DNA of 64,000 bases from Cydia pomonella (lineage: Eukaryota; Arthropoda; Insecta; Lepidoptera; Tortricidae), in the NCBI RefSeq assembly GCF_033807575.1, contig NC_084726.1, positions 5,890,001 through 5,954,000 on the forward strand, in the 5' to 3' direction. The position numbers and the translations under genes are program-made. The notes under the pieces are model-generated. The model saw only the letters and a list, made by a program, of their open reading frames with translations. It made no database searches and was not told the DNA's origin. Numbering within the stretch: the first letter of the stretch is position 1; every line of letters begins with the position of its first letter. Below, piece after piece: positions 53,832-63,639 of this stretch.

Positions 53832-54318
53832 TCATAGTAAGGCCAACACTAAATTATAAGGAATCATATTTACGATTTTGCCTTTGAAATAATGTATCGC
53901 TTTATTAAGAGGGGGGGGGGGGGGGGGGGGGTTGGCTACTCTTGCCAGCCCAACTCCTCGAAGAATCCTATCAAACCTTTGATGTTGAGTAGGACCTCTC
54001 GGGGATCCAAGATGTTTTGCCCTGTATGGGGCCACTCCTCTGCATTCCAGCACCACATGAGAGGCTGTTTCTTCTGTCTCCATGCATCCTGGGCATAGGG
54101 GAGTGTCTGTGACACCTGTTATGAAAAGATGTTTGTTAAATAATCCATGACCTGTAATGACACTGGTTACCATACTCAGTCGGACCTTCCCTAGTTGAAG
54201 GAGCGCCCTTGTGAGCTTTCCGTTGATGCCAGGCATGGCTTCTTTTGCCTGTCTGCATCCAGTCTGGTTCAGCCAGTGTTCTGTGTGTAGTTTCCCTGTA
54301 CGTGCCAGCAGCATTGAG
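53832..54318 (-). pseudogene. LOA/Lian-like LINE C-terminal fragment
   Basis: An open 160-codon minus frame encodes RTGKLHTEHWLNQTGCRQAK, LTRALLQLGKVRLSMVTSVI, TGHGLFNKHLFITGVTDTPL, then CPGCMETEETASHVVLECRG and YRAKHLGSPRG. This is the RNase H-to-end part of LOA/Lian-type non-LTR elements; the endonuclease, RT and RNase H catalytic residues are missing. A G21/C21 tract near the end yields a proline run, so the annotated end is unreliable. Family as at 11755-12244, but about half of residues differ. Confidence 0.75.
53911..53931 (+). repeat. G21 homopolymer
   Basis: Twenty-one consecutive G residues in otherwise AT-rich DNA, placed near the 3' end of a LINE remnant. Length is uncertain because homopolymers sequence poorly. 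Confidence 0.85.
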
Positions 54319-54319
54319 C

Positions 54320-55845
54320 GTATGTTTGTTTTATAATAACTATGTATTTCTTAAAGCGAAACCTATAAACTTAGAATATATTATGCTGAAGCTATCGATG
54401 TAAAATCAAAGTACTTAATTTGTTAAGATGTAGTTAGTAGGAACCGTTTCTTCCCGAAATGGAAATTTGCGTACTATAAAAAATGTACGTACGATCGATT
54501 AGGATCGCAAAGCCATTTTTCCTACTCATGCTGAGTGTTATCCTTTCGTGAAACCACCCGCAGCACTGTAACTTCAGATTTACCTAGATATAAGTCTATT
54601 TTAAGGTTGCTGTGTATGTGTTTCGAATAAAAGCATCATTCATTAATTCAAATCGGTTTCTTTTATCCCAAAACACTATGAAAATAATTTTCAGGTGACT
54701 GCAACCCGATTTTCATGCGATTTTTCCTACGATGTATGAAAATGACCAATTTTTTTTTCCTTTTCATTATTTTTTCATATCAGTCGCGTGTGCTACTGCC
54801 GTATAAACGTTGTTTAACAAAAAAATCTCGATGTGAAAAGAAAACCATTAAAAAAATATCCAATTACTCTCTGACCAGATGTCTCCATAGTAATTTGAAT
54901 GGGAATTTCAGTTACAAGTTGGCACGGGTTCCTGTTACCGGAATATACTGAAATTATGGCTTAGTATGTCTTGGGGTAGTATCATTATATTTAGAGAAAT
55001 CGAAAAATAAGGTACACCCTACTGCAGACTGGGTATATTCATGGAGAAATGATAATTGTCAGTAATATGTACTAAGAACTAAGAAAATGTACTAAGAGCT
55101 TCGTCTATACATGTTCCGTATCTGCGTAACGTAACATATACAAAACCTATGATTTGTTATTCGGTGTATTCTTCAAACGGAATAATTTTCCAATACCAAA
55201 GTAAATGTGCCAATCACTAACACTCCTTAAACCGATAAACGTCAATTGCCAAAGGATGAGTCATCAAATTTCCACCTTATAACAGAGGCAATTCAGAAAG
55301 TTTGCCAAAGGAGGGCAACCATCTCTATTCTGATCTTTGCTTGTATTGTAATGTTTTTTAACTGCGAGGCTTATTCATATCTAAACCATGTCTTAATTAA
55401 CTGGCCAACCGAGGAGGATTTACTTCTAGGCACAAAAATTATAGATTTATTACCCTAATTTGTTCACTTCATTTGTGATTTTAGAGTATAAAATTAACAC
55501 AAACGCAGTATGATAGGTAGTAAATTGGAGAATACATGTCATTTTAATTTCTGGGATGTAACCAAAGAACTTCCCTCCCATTATTCAAAACGAAACACAT
55601 GCTGACGCGACATGAAAACTGTCAGAAGTGATGACTATTTTTAAATAAGTATGACGCGATATTTATATGATTCCTTTTCAAGTAAAAAAAAAACAAATAA
55701 TAGACCGTGAGCCAGGAACAGATTTCTATGACCAATCGCCTCGGGGTGATAACTCGTATAGTGGTTAACGGATATTTATGATGATCCCTCCGCTGCTGAG
55801 CTGCTGCCCTGTTGGTGGGTTGAGGAATGGCAGCCACACGTAAAA
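54320..55845. other. Non-coding stretch with two orphan frames
   Basis: No repeat ends found. A 78-codon frame (54715-54951) and a 70-codon frame (55246-55458) have no recognisable domain. The second has a hydrophobic run, ISILIFACIVMFF. I do not call genes. Confidence 0.3.
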
Positions 55846-55851
55846 AAATTT

Positions 55852-56102
55852 AGTCATCGCCTCCCGTTTGATACTTTGTCAGATGATAGTTTAGATGCTA
55901 ATGTTAATTTAAAAAAATCATGAGCTGGTTGTATCGTGGTGGAAAGAACGTCAGCTGGTCGCATGAAAATGTAAAAAATAAGCTCTTCACCAACTGACGG
56001 TCTTTCCACCGCGATACAACCGGCTGACTATTTTTTTTAAATTCATGATAGCATCTAAACCTAACTATCATCTGACAAAGTATCAGCCGGGAGGCGATGA
56101 CT
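55852..56102. mobile_element. ~250-bp near-perfect palindromic MITE
   Basis: AGTCATCGCCTCCCGTTTGA then TACTTTGTCAGATGATAGTT and TGTATCGTGGTGGAAAGAAC at the left is matched by the reversed right half at roughly 85-90% over about 115 bp. The loop is only about 25 bp (ATGAAAATGTAAAAAATAAG). No coding. Target duplication unclear. Confidence 0.85.
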
Positions 56103-56234
56103 GACTAATACATGCTCCTGACCCGCGATCTACCTTGTTCAATTCTCTAATAATATTTTGTCTAATAATTTCATTTAAACTTGTTATTCGTTATTAGCAT
56201 TATTGTATTACTAGATATTTAGGGTTATCATTCT

Positions 56235-56335
56235 CTCCTCCACGGGACAGGCAAAGCCTAGTGTGGAGGTCAGTAAAAACTGTATCCAAATGAATTTTTT
56301 TTGAAATAAACAATTTTTACTTTACTTTACTTTAC
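56235..56335 (+). mobile_element. Retroposon 3' end with (TTTAC)n tail
   Basis: CTCCTCCACGGGACAGGCAA, AGCCTAGTGTGGAGGTC, GAAATAAACAATTTTTAC then (TTTAC)n at 56318-56335. Confidence 0.65.
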
Positions 56336-56705
56336 CTAATTACGCTCAGATCACTAATACTAAAATGTCGTACAATATCGGTTTACACCAGCAACAGCAT
56401 CACATAAATTTAAGTTTGTGCTTATATCAAAAATACACGCCGTATTTTTGTTAGCGGAAAAATGACACAGGCAGGTAAGTTTAATAAATCAAAATCATTT
56501 GACACTGGCGACAGCAAATTTCTAATTTAACGATGTGACAAAAATACGATAAAAAGATTTCGCCGCCATCATCAGTTTCTCGAAGCAATTAAAAGTTACC
56601 GTCGAATAGATTGAAAAAGTTGCGAACGATGATGTTACGAAATTTGGTAGTTAAGTTTATTATTGGTGTTTTGAAACTTCTTCCTCTATTCGTCAGTTTT
56701 GAACG

Positions 56706-56965
56706 TGCTCAGATACGCAGTGACATTTATTCGCCATGACACCTTATTTTAACCTACATAAATACATGCATAAGTAATATTTCTTTCCATTTTTAATGAA
56801 GAATTAGCTTCTTAATCTATGTAAGTTACAGTTTCGTATAATTCATACAGTAAGAAGGTTTATAATCTGTTTGTGACGAATAAACGTCAGTGCGTATCTG
56901 AGCAGCTGTTGTTTATTCGCCATGACACCTTATTTTAACCTGCATAAGTACATGCATACGTACTC
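56706..56965. repeat. Mixed inverted and direct repeat
   Basis: TGCTCAGATACGCAGTGACA is the near-complement of CGTCAGTGCGTATCTGAGCA at about 56885, while TTATTCGCCATGACACCTTA then TTTTAACCT lies in direct orientation at 56727 and 56913. Confidence 0.75.
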
Positions 56966-57132
56966 GTAACAGAATGTAATTTAGATATTTATGTATTAGG
57001 CATCGAGTCCGTAGCTAACTCAGAACAGACTTTGAGACTAGAAATGAAAAAGTGGATATGCCACCACAAAATCCTATGAAAATATCATTATAAGGACAAT
57101 TACAAGTGTCGCTGGCCTTCACATTGGGTCCT

Positions 57133-57226
57133 GGGGGCCTACCGCGAAAACCGAAATTCGCAAATTGCGGGGATCTTTCGCTTTTACTCTCACTAAGACG
57201 TAATTAGAGTGACAGAGAAAAATGCC
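57133..57226. mobile_element. Partial CCGCGAAA MITE, second copy
   Basis: GGGCCTACCGCGAAAACCGA, CAAATTGCGGGGATCTTTCG and GACGTAATTAGAGTGACAGA. The reverse of most of 35311-35433, with one arm missing. Confidence 0.6.
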
Positions 57227-57228
57227 CT

Positions 57229-57265
57229 GTTTACACACAAATTAGTGTTTATGGCGAATTCGTAT
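57229..57265. repeat. GTTTACACA-family half copy
   Basis: TGTTTACACACAAATTAGTG then TTTATGGCGAATTCG resembles the arm at 50605-50655. Confidence 0.4.
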
Positions 57266-57269
57266 ATTT

Positions 57270-58205
57270 GCCACTATGTAAACTCAAATAAATAGCAGTA
57301 GCAAACAAAACTAGATACAAAAAGTATATATAAAATACGATTTATAGAGTGGAAATGGCAGGGTAACCTACTGTAATAAGGTTGGATATCTTGCGACATA
57401 TAATAATAATAATGAATTAATTATTTAGCAGGCAAAAAACCCAAATAAAACATCACAATGCACATAATAAAAGGTATCAAAGTAAGAAATATCGACTCAA
57501 TACCTATATTTTTTGGTAACTGAAATGAGAGAGAGTTGTGATCTGTTAGATACCTAGTTCTACCTACGAAAGGCTATGTCCTAACTCTGGCCAGAAAAGT
57601 CTACTAGAGCCGCGAAGCTCTCTATTCGTTATACATAAGCGCGATCCCATTAAAATCCACCCACACAATCGTGAAAATTAACAACACAAACATAAACAAC
57701 TAAGTTATTCCTTTCCATTTAGCAACGGGTGCTAATAACTTACGTTATAACGCGTTATCCAACCACAAGGCAATAAATAACGGTAGTTTTGCTTTTATGT
57801 AGCATATGTGAATAACTGTTATTTTAACGAATAGTCATAAGTAACTATGAGTGAAACTCTGGATTTTAACTGCTTTAAAATTTAGACAACGAAGTGTTGT
57901 TTGAGAATTATGCTGAAGACCTTTAGTTCAAGTTTCTGAACTTGCAGGCCAATTCAAACGTGCATTGATTATTTGCTAAATAACTAGGAAATAAATAGAA
58001 TCCGCAATTTTGCCGCGCTGTCAACTTGACAGGTTGTAGATTGGAGATTAAAAAGACATCCTAATTAAAATACGAATACTTATGGCTTAAAATAAATATA
58101 AAATCAAATTAATTTAGGTTTCGGTACTTAGTGTATTGAACACTTGTATAATTCAATTATTTTATATTTGTATCTCTTGTACTTATACTCACTGTCAACT
58201 CAAAA
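57270..58205. other. AT-rich non-coding stretch
   Basis: No feature recognised. Confidence 0.35.
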
Positions 58206-58210
58206 TACTT

Positions 58211-58546
58211 ACTTTACTGCTGTGACGCAACGACCCGAAGTGGATCTTGGCCTCCGACACCAAAGACCGCCATGCTTCTTGTTCTAAAGCCGTTTCTGTT
58301 CAGCTGACGCGCTAAGGTCTTTTTGCACTTCGTCTCTCCAGTGGTATCTAGAGCGTCCAGGCGGTCTTCGGCCATCTGGAACTCCAAAGTACGGCCTCGA
58401 CACTGCACAATCTTCACTCATCCGGACTACATGCCCCAGCCATCGGAGTCTGGCGGCTTTCGTTTCTCCAATGATGTTCGGCTCGGACACCAAATCTTCA
58501 ATCTCCTGGTTCCTGCGGAGCATCCAAGTTCCATCCTCTCCACGTG
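58211..58546 (-). pseudogene. RTE-clade LINE C-terminal fragment
   Basis: Minus frame: GEDGTWMLRRNQEIEDLVSE, PNIIGETKAARLRWLGHVVR, PDGRRPPGRSRYHWRDEVQK. After an internal deletion and frameshift it continues WRSLVSEAKIHFGSLRHSS. It is homologous to 45240-45870 but a different subfamily. Confidence 0.8.
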
Positions 58547-58739
58547 TGGAGATTTTTATTTCAAAATAGCTGCCATAAAGATATAAATGTTTCAGTGCCG
58601 TAGGTTCAAAGAGCGGAGTTTTTGAAACATTGTAGTGCTTTTTTAAATCACAATATTATACGGTTGCCAAAAATTTAGTTATCTATCTTGAGGTATATTT
58701 TCTAGTTACTTCATCGATTCGAATCCTGACTTCTGTTCG

Positions 58740-58922
58740 AAAAAAAAATTTAATAATCTTCTATGAAAATATTTTAATTTGGGTTTTTTCGAGTAGAAAC
58801 ATTACTATATAAATTATAAACCGTGATCAAGCCCTCCAGTGCCCTGGGTTGGAATCGAATCAGCTTCCTCCGTATTTGCGGCAGATGCCTAGACCGGTTG
58901 GCCACCCGGCCACGTTGGCATG
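58740..58922 (-). mobile_element. tRNA-derived SINE (family gamma), copy 1
   Basis: On the minus strand GGCCGGGTGGCCAACCGGTC, TAGGCATCTGCCGCAAATAC, GCTGATTCGATTCCAACCCA (B box), GGGCACTGGAGGG, then TTTCTACTCGAAAAAACCCA and ATATTTTCATAGAAGATTAT. The 62020 copy shares head and tail. Confidence 0.8.
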
Positions 58923-59171
58923 GGTCAACATTCTTCAAGTACTTATATTATATGCAATTTTCTTAAGGGCTTGTGGCGCATCCTGGCCAATGCCATAGTA
59001 TTTTTCAACGACACGAATAAACAGTTACCGTTCCAAACATTCTTAGACAACACTTTACAGAAACGTTTTAAAGATATATTAAAACATTTATATCGGGTTA
59101 ATGCTGGTTACTTGGTCGTGGTTGCGGATAACTGTTGTCCCAGCAAAATGTTAAAACAGAGATTTTTGTAA
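58920..59171 (+). other. Orphan 83-codon frame
   Basis: Open from ATG to TAA with no repeat match and no overlapping better frame. It encodes QLPFQTFLDNTLQKRFKDIL and NAGYLVVVADNCC. I recognise no family. It starts within the SINE edge, so the ATG is probably not genuine. Most likely chance or an old decayed exon. Confidence 0.15.
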
Positions 59172-59174
59172 CCA

Positions 59175-59955
59175 CCCGACGAAAAGTCTATGAAAAACAA
59201 CAATGAACAAACCTAATAGTGGCAAAATAAATTCGCGATAGACGCGACATAAATGTTTTAAATGTTTTAATATATATATATTAATTTATTTAGAACACAA
59301 ACAGTCACATATACAAATGGATTTGAAGTACAATGTAGAGTACTTAACATACTTAAGAATCATAGACCTGGAGGTTCATTATTAAGTACATAATGTTAAC
59401 ATACATACTAACAGCATAAAGAAAGTGAAATCATGAGCCATACTTAAATTCTATTTACTAATCTTCAGAGGAAAAAAAAACAAGTAGTAATACAGTAAGC
59501 AGGTTTGACATTACTGTCTGTTTCATTAATTATCGGATAGGTTGTACTTTTTTTTATATTATGTTCAAAACACGAAAGTTTTAAATGTTGAAACGTTTTA
59601 ACAAAAAAATAAATTATTTTCTAAGTTACGTGCATTAAACTAAATATAGGTAATTGCTAACTAAATAGTCATGAAGCAATTTCATTTCAATTTGAATGTT
59701 AAATGGCATGCGTAATTTCAGTCGTAATAGAGTCGGCTATTAGAATTTAATAACGAAATATAGATTTTAATTATATCAAAATGCATTAATTATATTCATA
59801 TTCAAATTGGAAAGCTAATAAGATCATTATTGTAACAAGTAACTGAAACACATATTATTATTGTTAGAATAGATTAATTCAACAAATATAATCAGAGATA
59901 TGAATTATTAAGTAATTGCTGTGGTAATACTCGCAATTTATTAAATTAAATTTAT
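59175..59955. other. AT-rich stretch
   Basis: Very AT-rich, with an ATATATATATTAATTTATTT run near 59270. Possibly a retroposon tail on the minus strand. Nothing definite. Confidence 0.35.
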
Positions 59956-59964
59956 AGTTATTTT

Positions 59965-60192
59965 TAACTAACTTTTTGTAAGGTCCTGGCAGAATATCAG
60001 CGATGTGGCTTGCCGCGTCATCATGCTGAGCCAACGCCTATTCTCTGCCACGACACATGGTTTTGCATTCAGGAATTGTAAACTAGTTTTAAGAATAATT
60101 CTAAGCTGCATGTTCTTCTTATTGTCTATACCTACCTACCATGTATGTTGTGGAAACGAATAAAGTTTTTATCTATCTATCTATCTATCTAA
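59965..60192 (+). mobile_element. LINE 3' end with (ATCT)n tail
   Basis: CCTGGCAGAATATCAGCGAT, GTGGCTTGCCGCGTCATCAT, TATTCTCTGCCACGACACAT, then AAACGAATAAAGTTTTT and (ATCT)n at 60170-60190. Recognised as a common lepidopteran 3' end. Confidence 0.65.
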
Positions 60193-60386
60193 CATTTTAA
60201 AATTAAAAAGGGAAATTGTATTTTTTAGGGTTCCGTATTCAAATGGCAAAAAACGGAACGATTATGGATTTGTCGTGTCTGTCTGACCGTTTATGTCACA
60301 ACCACTTTTTTCCGAAACTATAAGAACTATACTTTTGAAACTTGGTAAGTAGATGTATTCTTTGAACCGCATGATTTTCACACGAA

Positions 60387-60955
60387 AATAGAAAAAAAAA
60401 ACAATTTTTGGGGGTTCCCCATACATGGAACTGAAAATTAAAATTTTTTTTTCATCAAACCTATACGTGTGGGGTATCTATGGATAGGTCTTCAAAAAAA
60501 AATGTTGTTGTTTCTAATATCATTTTTTTCTAAACTGAATAGTTTGCGCGAGAGACACTTCCAAAGTGGTAAAATGTGTCACCCCTCTGTAACTTCTAAA
60601 ATAAGAGAATGATAAAACTAAAAAAATATATGATGTACATTATCATGCAAATTTCCACCGAAAATTGGTGTGAACGAGATATAGTAATTAGTAAAAAAAA
60701 AAAACAATAAATTTTGGGGGTTCCCCATACAACTCAAAATTTGTTTTTTCATCAAACCCCTCTACGTGTGGGGTATCTATGAATAGGTCTTCAAAAATGA
60801 TATTGAGGTTACTGATATCATTTTTTCTAAACTGAATAGTTTGCGCGAGAGACACTTCCAAAGTGGTAAAAGGTGTGTCCCTCCCCCCGTAACTTCTAAA
60901 TTAACAGAATGATAAAACTAAAAGAAATATATGATGTACATTATTATTAAAGGAC
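60387..60955 (+). repeat. Tandem duplication, period ~306 bp
   Basis: GGGGGTTCCCCATAC occurs at 60410 and 60716. Both units continue CTACGTGTGGGGTATCTATG-type sequence, TAGTTTGCGCGAGAGACACT and ATATATGATGTACATTAT. Confidence 0.85.
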
Positions 60956-60956
60956 A

Positions 60957-61411
60957 TTATTATCTCCTTTATTTATCTCTTTTCTTAGTTTTTACAATAT
61001 GTATATAAAAGTAAAATATAAAAAACACAAAACAATACAAAAGATATAAACACATTATAAAAAAACCTAACCTAGGGTGCCGCCAGCAGCGGGGCAGGGC
61101 CCAAGCTGCCGGTGGTCAGGGCCGCAGAGAGAGGAACCACCGGACTATCCGCGCCGTGTCCAAGACCACCGCCTTCTGCATCTGGCCCTTGATCCAACCA
61201 CCTAGCGAGAGTCTCTCAATGTGTTGGTCGAAACTCTTCGCTATGAGACCGTTCGCTGAAAAGACTATCGGGACAATGAACGTCGAATCCACATCCCACA
61301 TGGCGGTTATCTCATGAGCCAAGTCTAGGTAAGTTACTGGACTTGTCCTTTTCGGCTTTCACGAGATTCTCATCATGTGGGATGGTGATGTCGACGAGCA
61401 CGGCCCGGTAT
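60957..61411 (-). pseudogene. R4/Dong-like LINE C-terminal remnant, copy 2
   Basis: The minus strand encodes AVLVDITIPHDENLVKAEKD, then after a 1-base frameshift AHEITAMWDVDSTFIVPIVF, SANGLIAKSFDQHIERLSLG and GWIKGQMQKAVVLDTARIVR, ending FLSLRP-stop. The endonuclease-like C-terminus and 3' UTR are retained; RT is absent. Copy 1 is at 16621-17080. Confidence 0.65.
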
Positions 61412-61592
61412 TGTTAGACAGCCATATATATAATATATAAATATTTATAAATACTTAAATACATAGAAAACACCCATGACTCAGGAACAAATAACCATGC
61501 TCATCACACAAATAAATGCCCTTACCAGATTTTGAACCCGGGACCATCGGCTTCGTAGGCAGGGTCACTATCCACTACGCCAAACTGGTCGT
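61412..61592 (-). mobile_element. tRNA-derived SINE (family alpha)
   Basis: On the minus strand: AGTTTGGCGTAGTGGATAGT, GACCCTGCCTACGAAGCCGA, GGTCCCGGGTTCAAAATCTG (B box), GGGCATTTATTTGTGTGATG, TGAGTCATGGGTGTTTTCTA. It abuts the R4-like remnant. Confidence 0.8.
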
Positions 61593-61856
61593 CGAATCAC
61601 CTTGCAAACTTCCACCGAAAATTGGTTTGAAGGAGATCTAGTAAGTAGTTTTTTTTAATACGTCATAAATGGTACGGAACCCTTCATGGGCGAGTCCGAC
61701 TCGCATTTGGCCGCTTTTTATTTTATTTAGGAGATGAGAACCATAATTTCGCTAATCTGGACAGGCTAAAGCTCTAAGCCATACTGCCTTGAGAACCATA
61801 CTGTCACAAATGTATCAAGCATAATGTGTCAAAACGCGTGTGTTTATTGGGTACGG

Positions 61857-61955
61857 TCTGAGTAGCTCAGCTGGCAAAGCACTGGGTTAGCGATTGGCGA
61901 TCACTGGATGCGATCACTGGGTAGTGGGTTCAAGTTCTACCCAAGACATTTGTTT
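61857..61955 (+). mobile_element. tRNA-related SINE head
   Basis: GGTCTGAGTAGCTCAGCTGG (A box), AAAGCACTGGGTTAGCGA, an internally duplicated GCGATCACTGG, then GTGGGTTCAAGTTCTACCC (B box). The duplicated insert and poor acceptor pairing exclude an intact tRNA gene. Confidence 0.6.
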
Positions 61956-62019
61956 CATATTGTTCCACCTTAGGAATGGCCAGGGTGTGCCATAAGACTG
62001 GGAAAATTTCACCCATGCC

Positions 62020-62195
62020 ACCGTGCCCGGGTGACCAAGCGGTCTACGCATCTGCTGCGAATGCAGAGGACGCTGTTTCGATTCAAGACCTGGGTACTGA
62101 CGGCACTGGGTACTGGGTCATGACATTTATTTCTGTAATAGTATTTCTACTTGAAAAAAACACAATCAAAAAATATTTTCATAGAAAATAATTTA
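62020..62195 (+). mobile_element. tRNA-derived SINE (family gamma), copy 2
   Basis: CCCGGGTGACCAAGCGGTCT, ACGCATCTGCTGCGAATGCA, GCTGTTTCGATTCAAGACC (B box), GGCACTGGGTACTGGGTC, then TTTCTACTTGAAAAAAACAC and TATTTTCATAGAAAATAAT. Pairs with 58740-58922. Confidence 0.8.
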
Positions 62196-62267
62196 ACTTG
62201 TTCTAGGAAAAATAGGAAGTCAAATATGAATGGTAATGTTATTAGAAATTAGAATTATATATTTTTA

Positions 62268-62610
62268 GGGTTCCGTACCCAAAGGGTCAAACGGGACCCT
62301 ATTACTGAGACTCCGCTGTTCGTGCGTCTGTCCGTCTGTCCGTCCGTCTGTCATCAGGCTGTATCTCATGAACCGTGATAGTTAGCCAGTTGAAATTTCT
62401 ACAGATTATGTATGTCTGTTGCGGCTATAACAACAAATTCTAAAAACAGAATAAAATACATATTTCTTTCCAATCTCAAGGTGCTCACCCAATCACCGAA
62501 GTTAAGCAACGTCGGGCGGGGTCAGTACTTGGATGGATGACCGTTTTTATAGATAATGGTACGGAACCCTTCCTGTGCGAGTCCGACTCGCACTTGGCCG
62601 GTTTTTTCAA
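62268..62610 (+). mobile_element. GGGTTCCGTACCC…TTGGCCGG repeat with 5S-like insert
   Basis: Starts TTTAGGGTTCCGTACCCAAA, contains CGTCTGTCCGTCTGTCCGTC and CAGGCTGTATCTCATGAACC, and ends GGTACGGAACCCTTCCTGTG with GAGTCCGACTCGCACTTGGC. A 5S rRNA-like block sits before the right end. Confidence 0.7.
62482..62545 (+). mobile_element. 5S rRNA-derived (SINE3-like) block
   Basis: CACCGAAGTTAAGCAACGTC, GGGCGGGGTCAGTACTTGGA and TGGATGACCG match the internal-promoter half of insect 5S rRNA. The 5' third and 3' end of 5S are absent, so it is not a functional 5S gene. Confidence 0.8.
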
Positions 62611-62619
62611 CACTTTTGC

Positions 62620-63500
62620 TCGTAACGTGGAACTTATTGAACCGCTTTTAGGTAATATTTCGGATTATTAAATCCGAAATATTACGCACGTATGCATTTT
62701 GATTATATTATAAGCACTTGATAGGTAATTAATGATAATCCGACTGACTTAAGAAGGTAACTGATTGCTAATATGCGCCCCGCCGACTGTCTGCCGGGGC
62801 CCAGCCGGCCCGCCAGCATCAGGATCGAGGGCGGCAGGCATTATTATGACAGATACAAAACTGCATTCTATCTGTTTTAATAATTAAAATTTGATTAATA
62901 TGAAAGTCCTATAAGGGTTCCGTTTTTCCTTTTGAGGTACCCTAAGAAGTATTATTTCAGATGACAAGTGTGTTGAAAAACGTCGTATGAAACGCTTGTG
63001 CATTGGTCATTACGCACATCAGCTTTCTTATTTCGCGCTCGCTTACAGCTCGCGCCCACATTATCGCCTTCTGTGTGATGACTCAGAACGTAGCACGCTT
63101 GTATCACATATTATTGCTTTTATACTATTGCTTCAAAATCAAACGAAACAAAAGCAACTCAGTTCCATTTAATAATGTTTTTAATTTCATTGCAGGTAAT
63201 TAAAACTAGAAGTTAACAGTCACCTTTATCTGACAGCAATCATACTTTTGGTAAGTAACATGTCAGGAATATCAATACTGTTTTCTCAAACTTGCATTTT
63301 GCAATGTAATGTTAACATGACTTGACTTCAAATTAGGTCCGGAAATACTACGTAGCTGGTGCGATGAGTGAAGTTGATATGTTAATGAATTTCATACAGC
63401 CTTACGCACACCTAGGCCTGTAAAGCAACCTTATTTTGTTTTTAAACGTCACATTGTGACAATGTCTTGGCATTCAACCATCAAATAGCAGTAGATTCAA
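62620..63500. other. Non-coding stretch with a short GC-rich patch
   Basis: GCGCCCCGCCGACTGTCTGC, CGGGGCCCAGCCGG and GATCGAGGGCGGCAGGC at 62774-62840 stand out. Short traces shared with 32325 lie at 63333-63372. No gene. Confidence 0.35.
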
Positions 63501-63504
63501 CGAG

Positions 63505-63635
63505 GGAAGGGTTATTAGGGTCGGCAACGTGCATGTAACTCCTCTGGAGTTACAGGCGTACATAGGCCACGAAGACTGCTTACCATCAGGCGAGCCGTAT
63601 GTTTGTTTGCCTCCGACGTAGTATAAAAAAATAGA
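63505..63635 (-). mobile_element. Common interspersed repeat (CATCAGGCGAGCCGTATG family)
   Basis: GGGTCGGCAACGTGCATGTA, ACTCCTCTGGAGTTACAGGC, GACTGCTTACCATCAGGCGA, GCCGTATGTTTGTTTGCCTC, GACGTAGTATAAAAAA. Confidence 0.65.
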
Positions 63636-63639
63636 TTCG

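Larger units (their letters stand above)
60226..61725 (+). mobile_element. GGGTTCCGT…TTGGCCG repeat, enlarged and interrupted
   Basis: Starts TTTTTAGGGTTCCGTATTCA and ends GGTACGGAACCCTTCATGGG, GAGTCCGACTCGCATTTGGC. Inside is a 306-bp tandem duplication. The outer repeat is interrupted from about 60957 to 61600 by an R4-like LINE fragment and a SINE. Confidence 0.65.

Noticed and set aside
55246..55458. 70-codon frame with a hydrophobic stretch, as a small membrane protein
   Set aside because: Too short, no family recognised and no regulatory context.
61857..61955. tRNA gene on the plus strand
   Set aside because: It contains an 11-bp internal duplication and lacks acceptor pairing. Better explained as a SINE head.
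62482..62545. Functional 5S rRNA gene
   Set aside because: Only the internal-promoter half of 5S is present.
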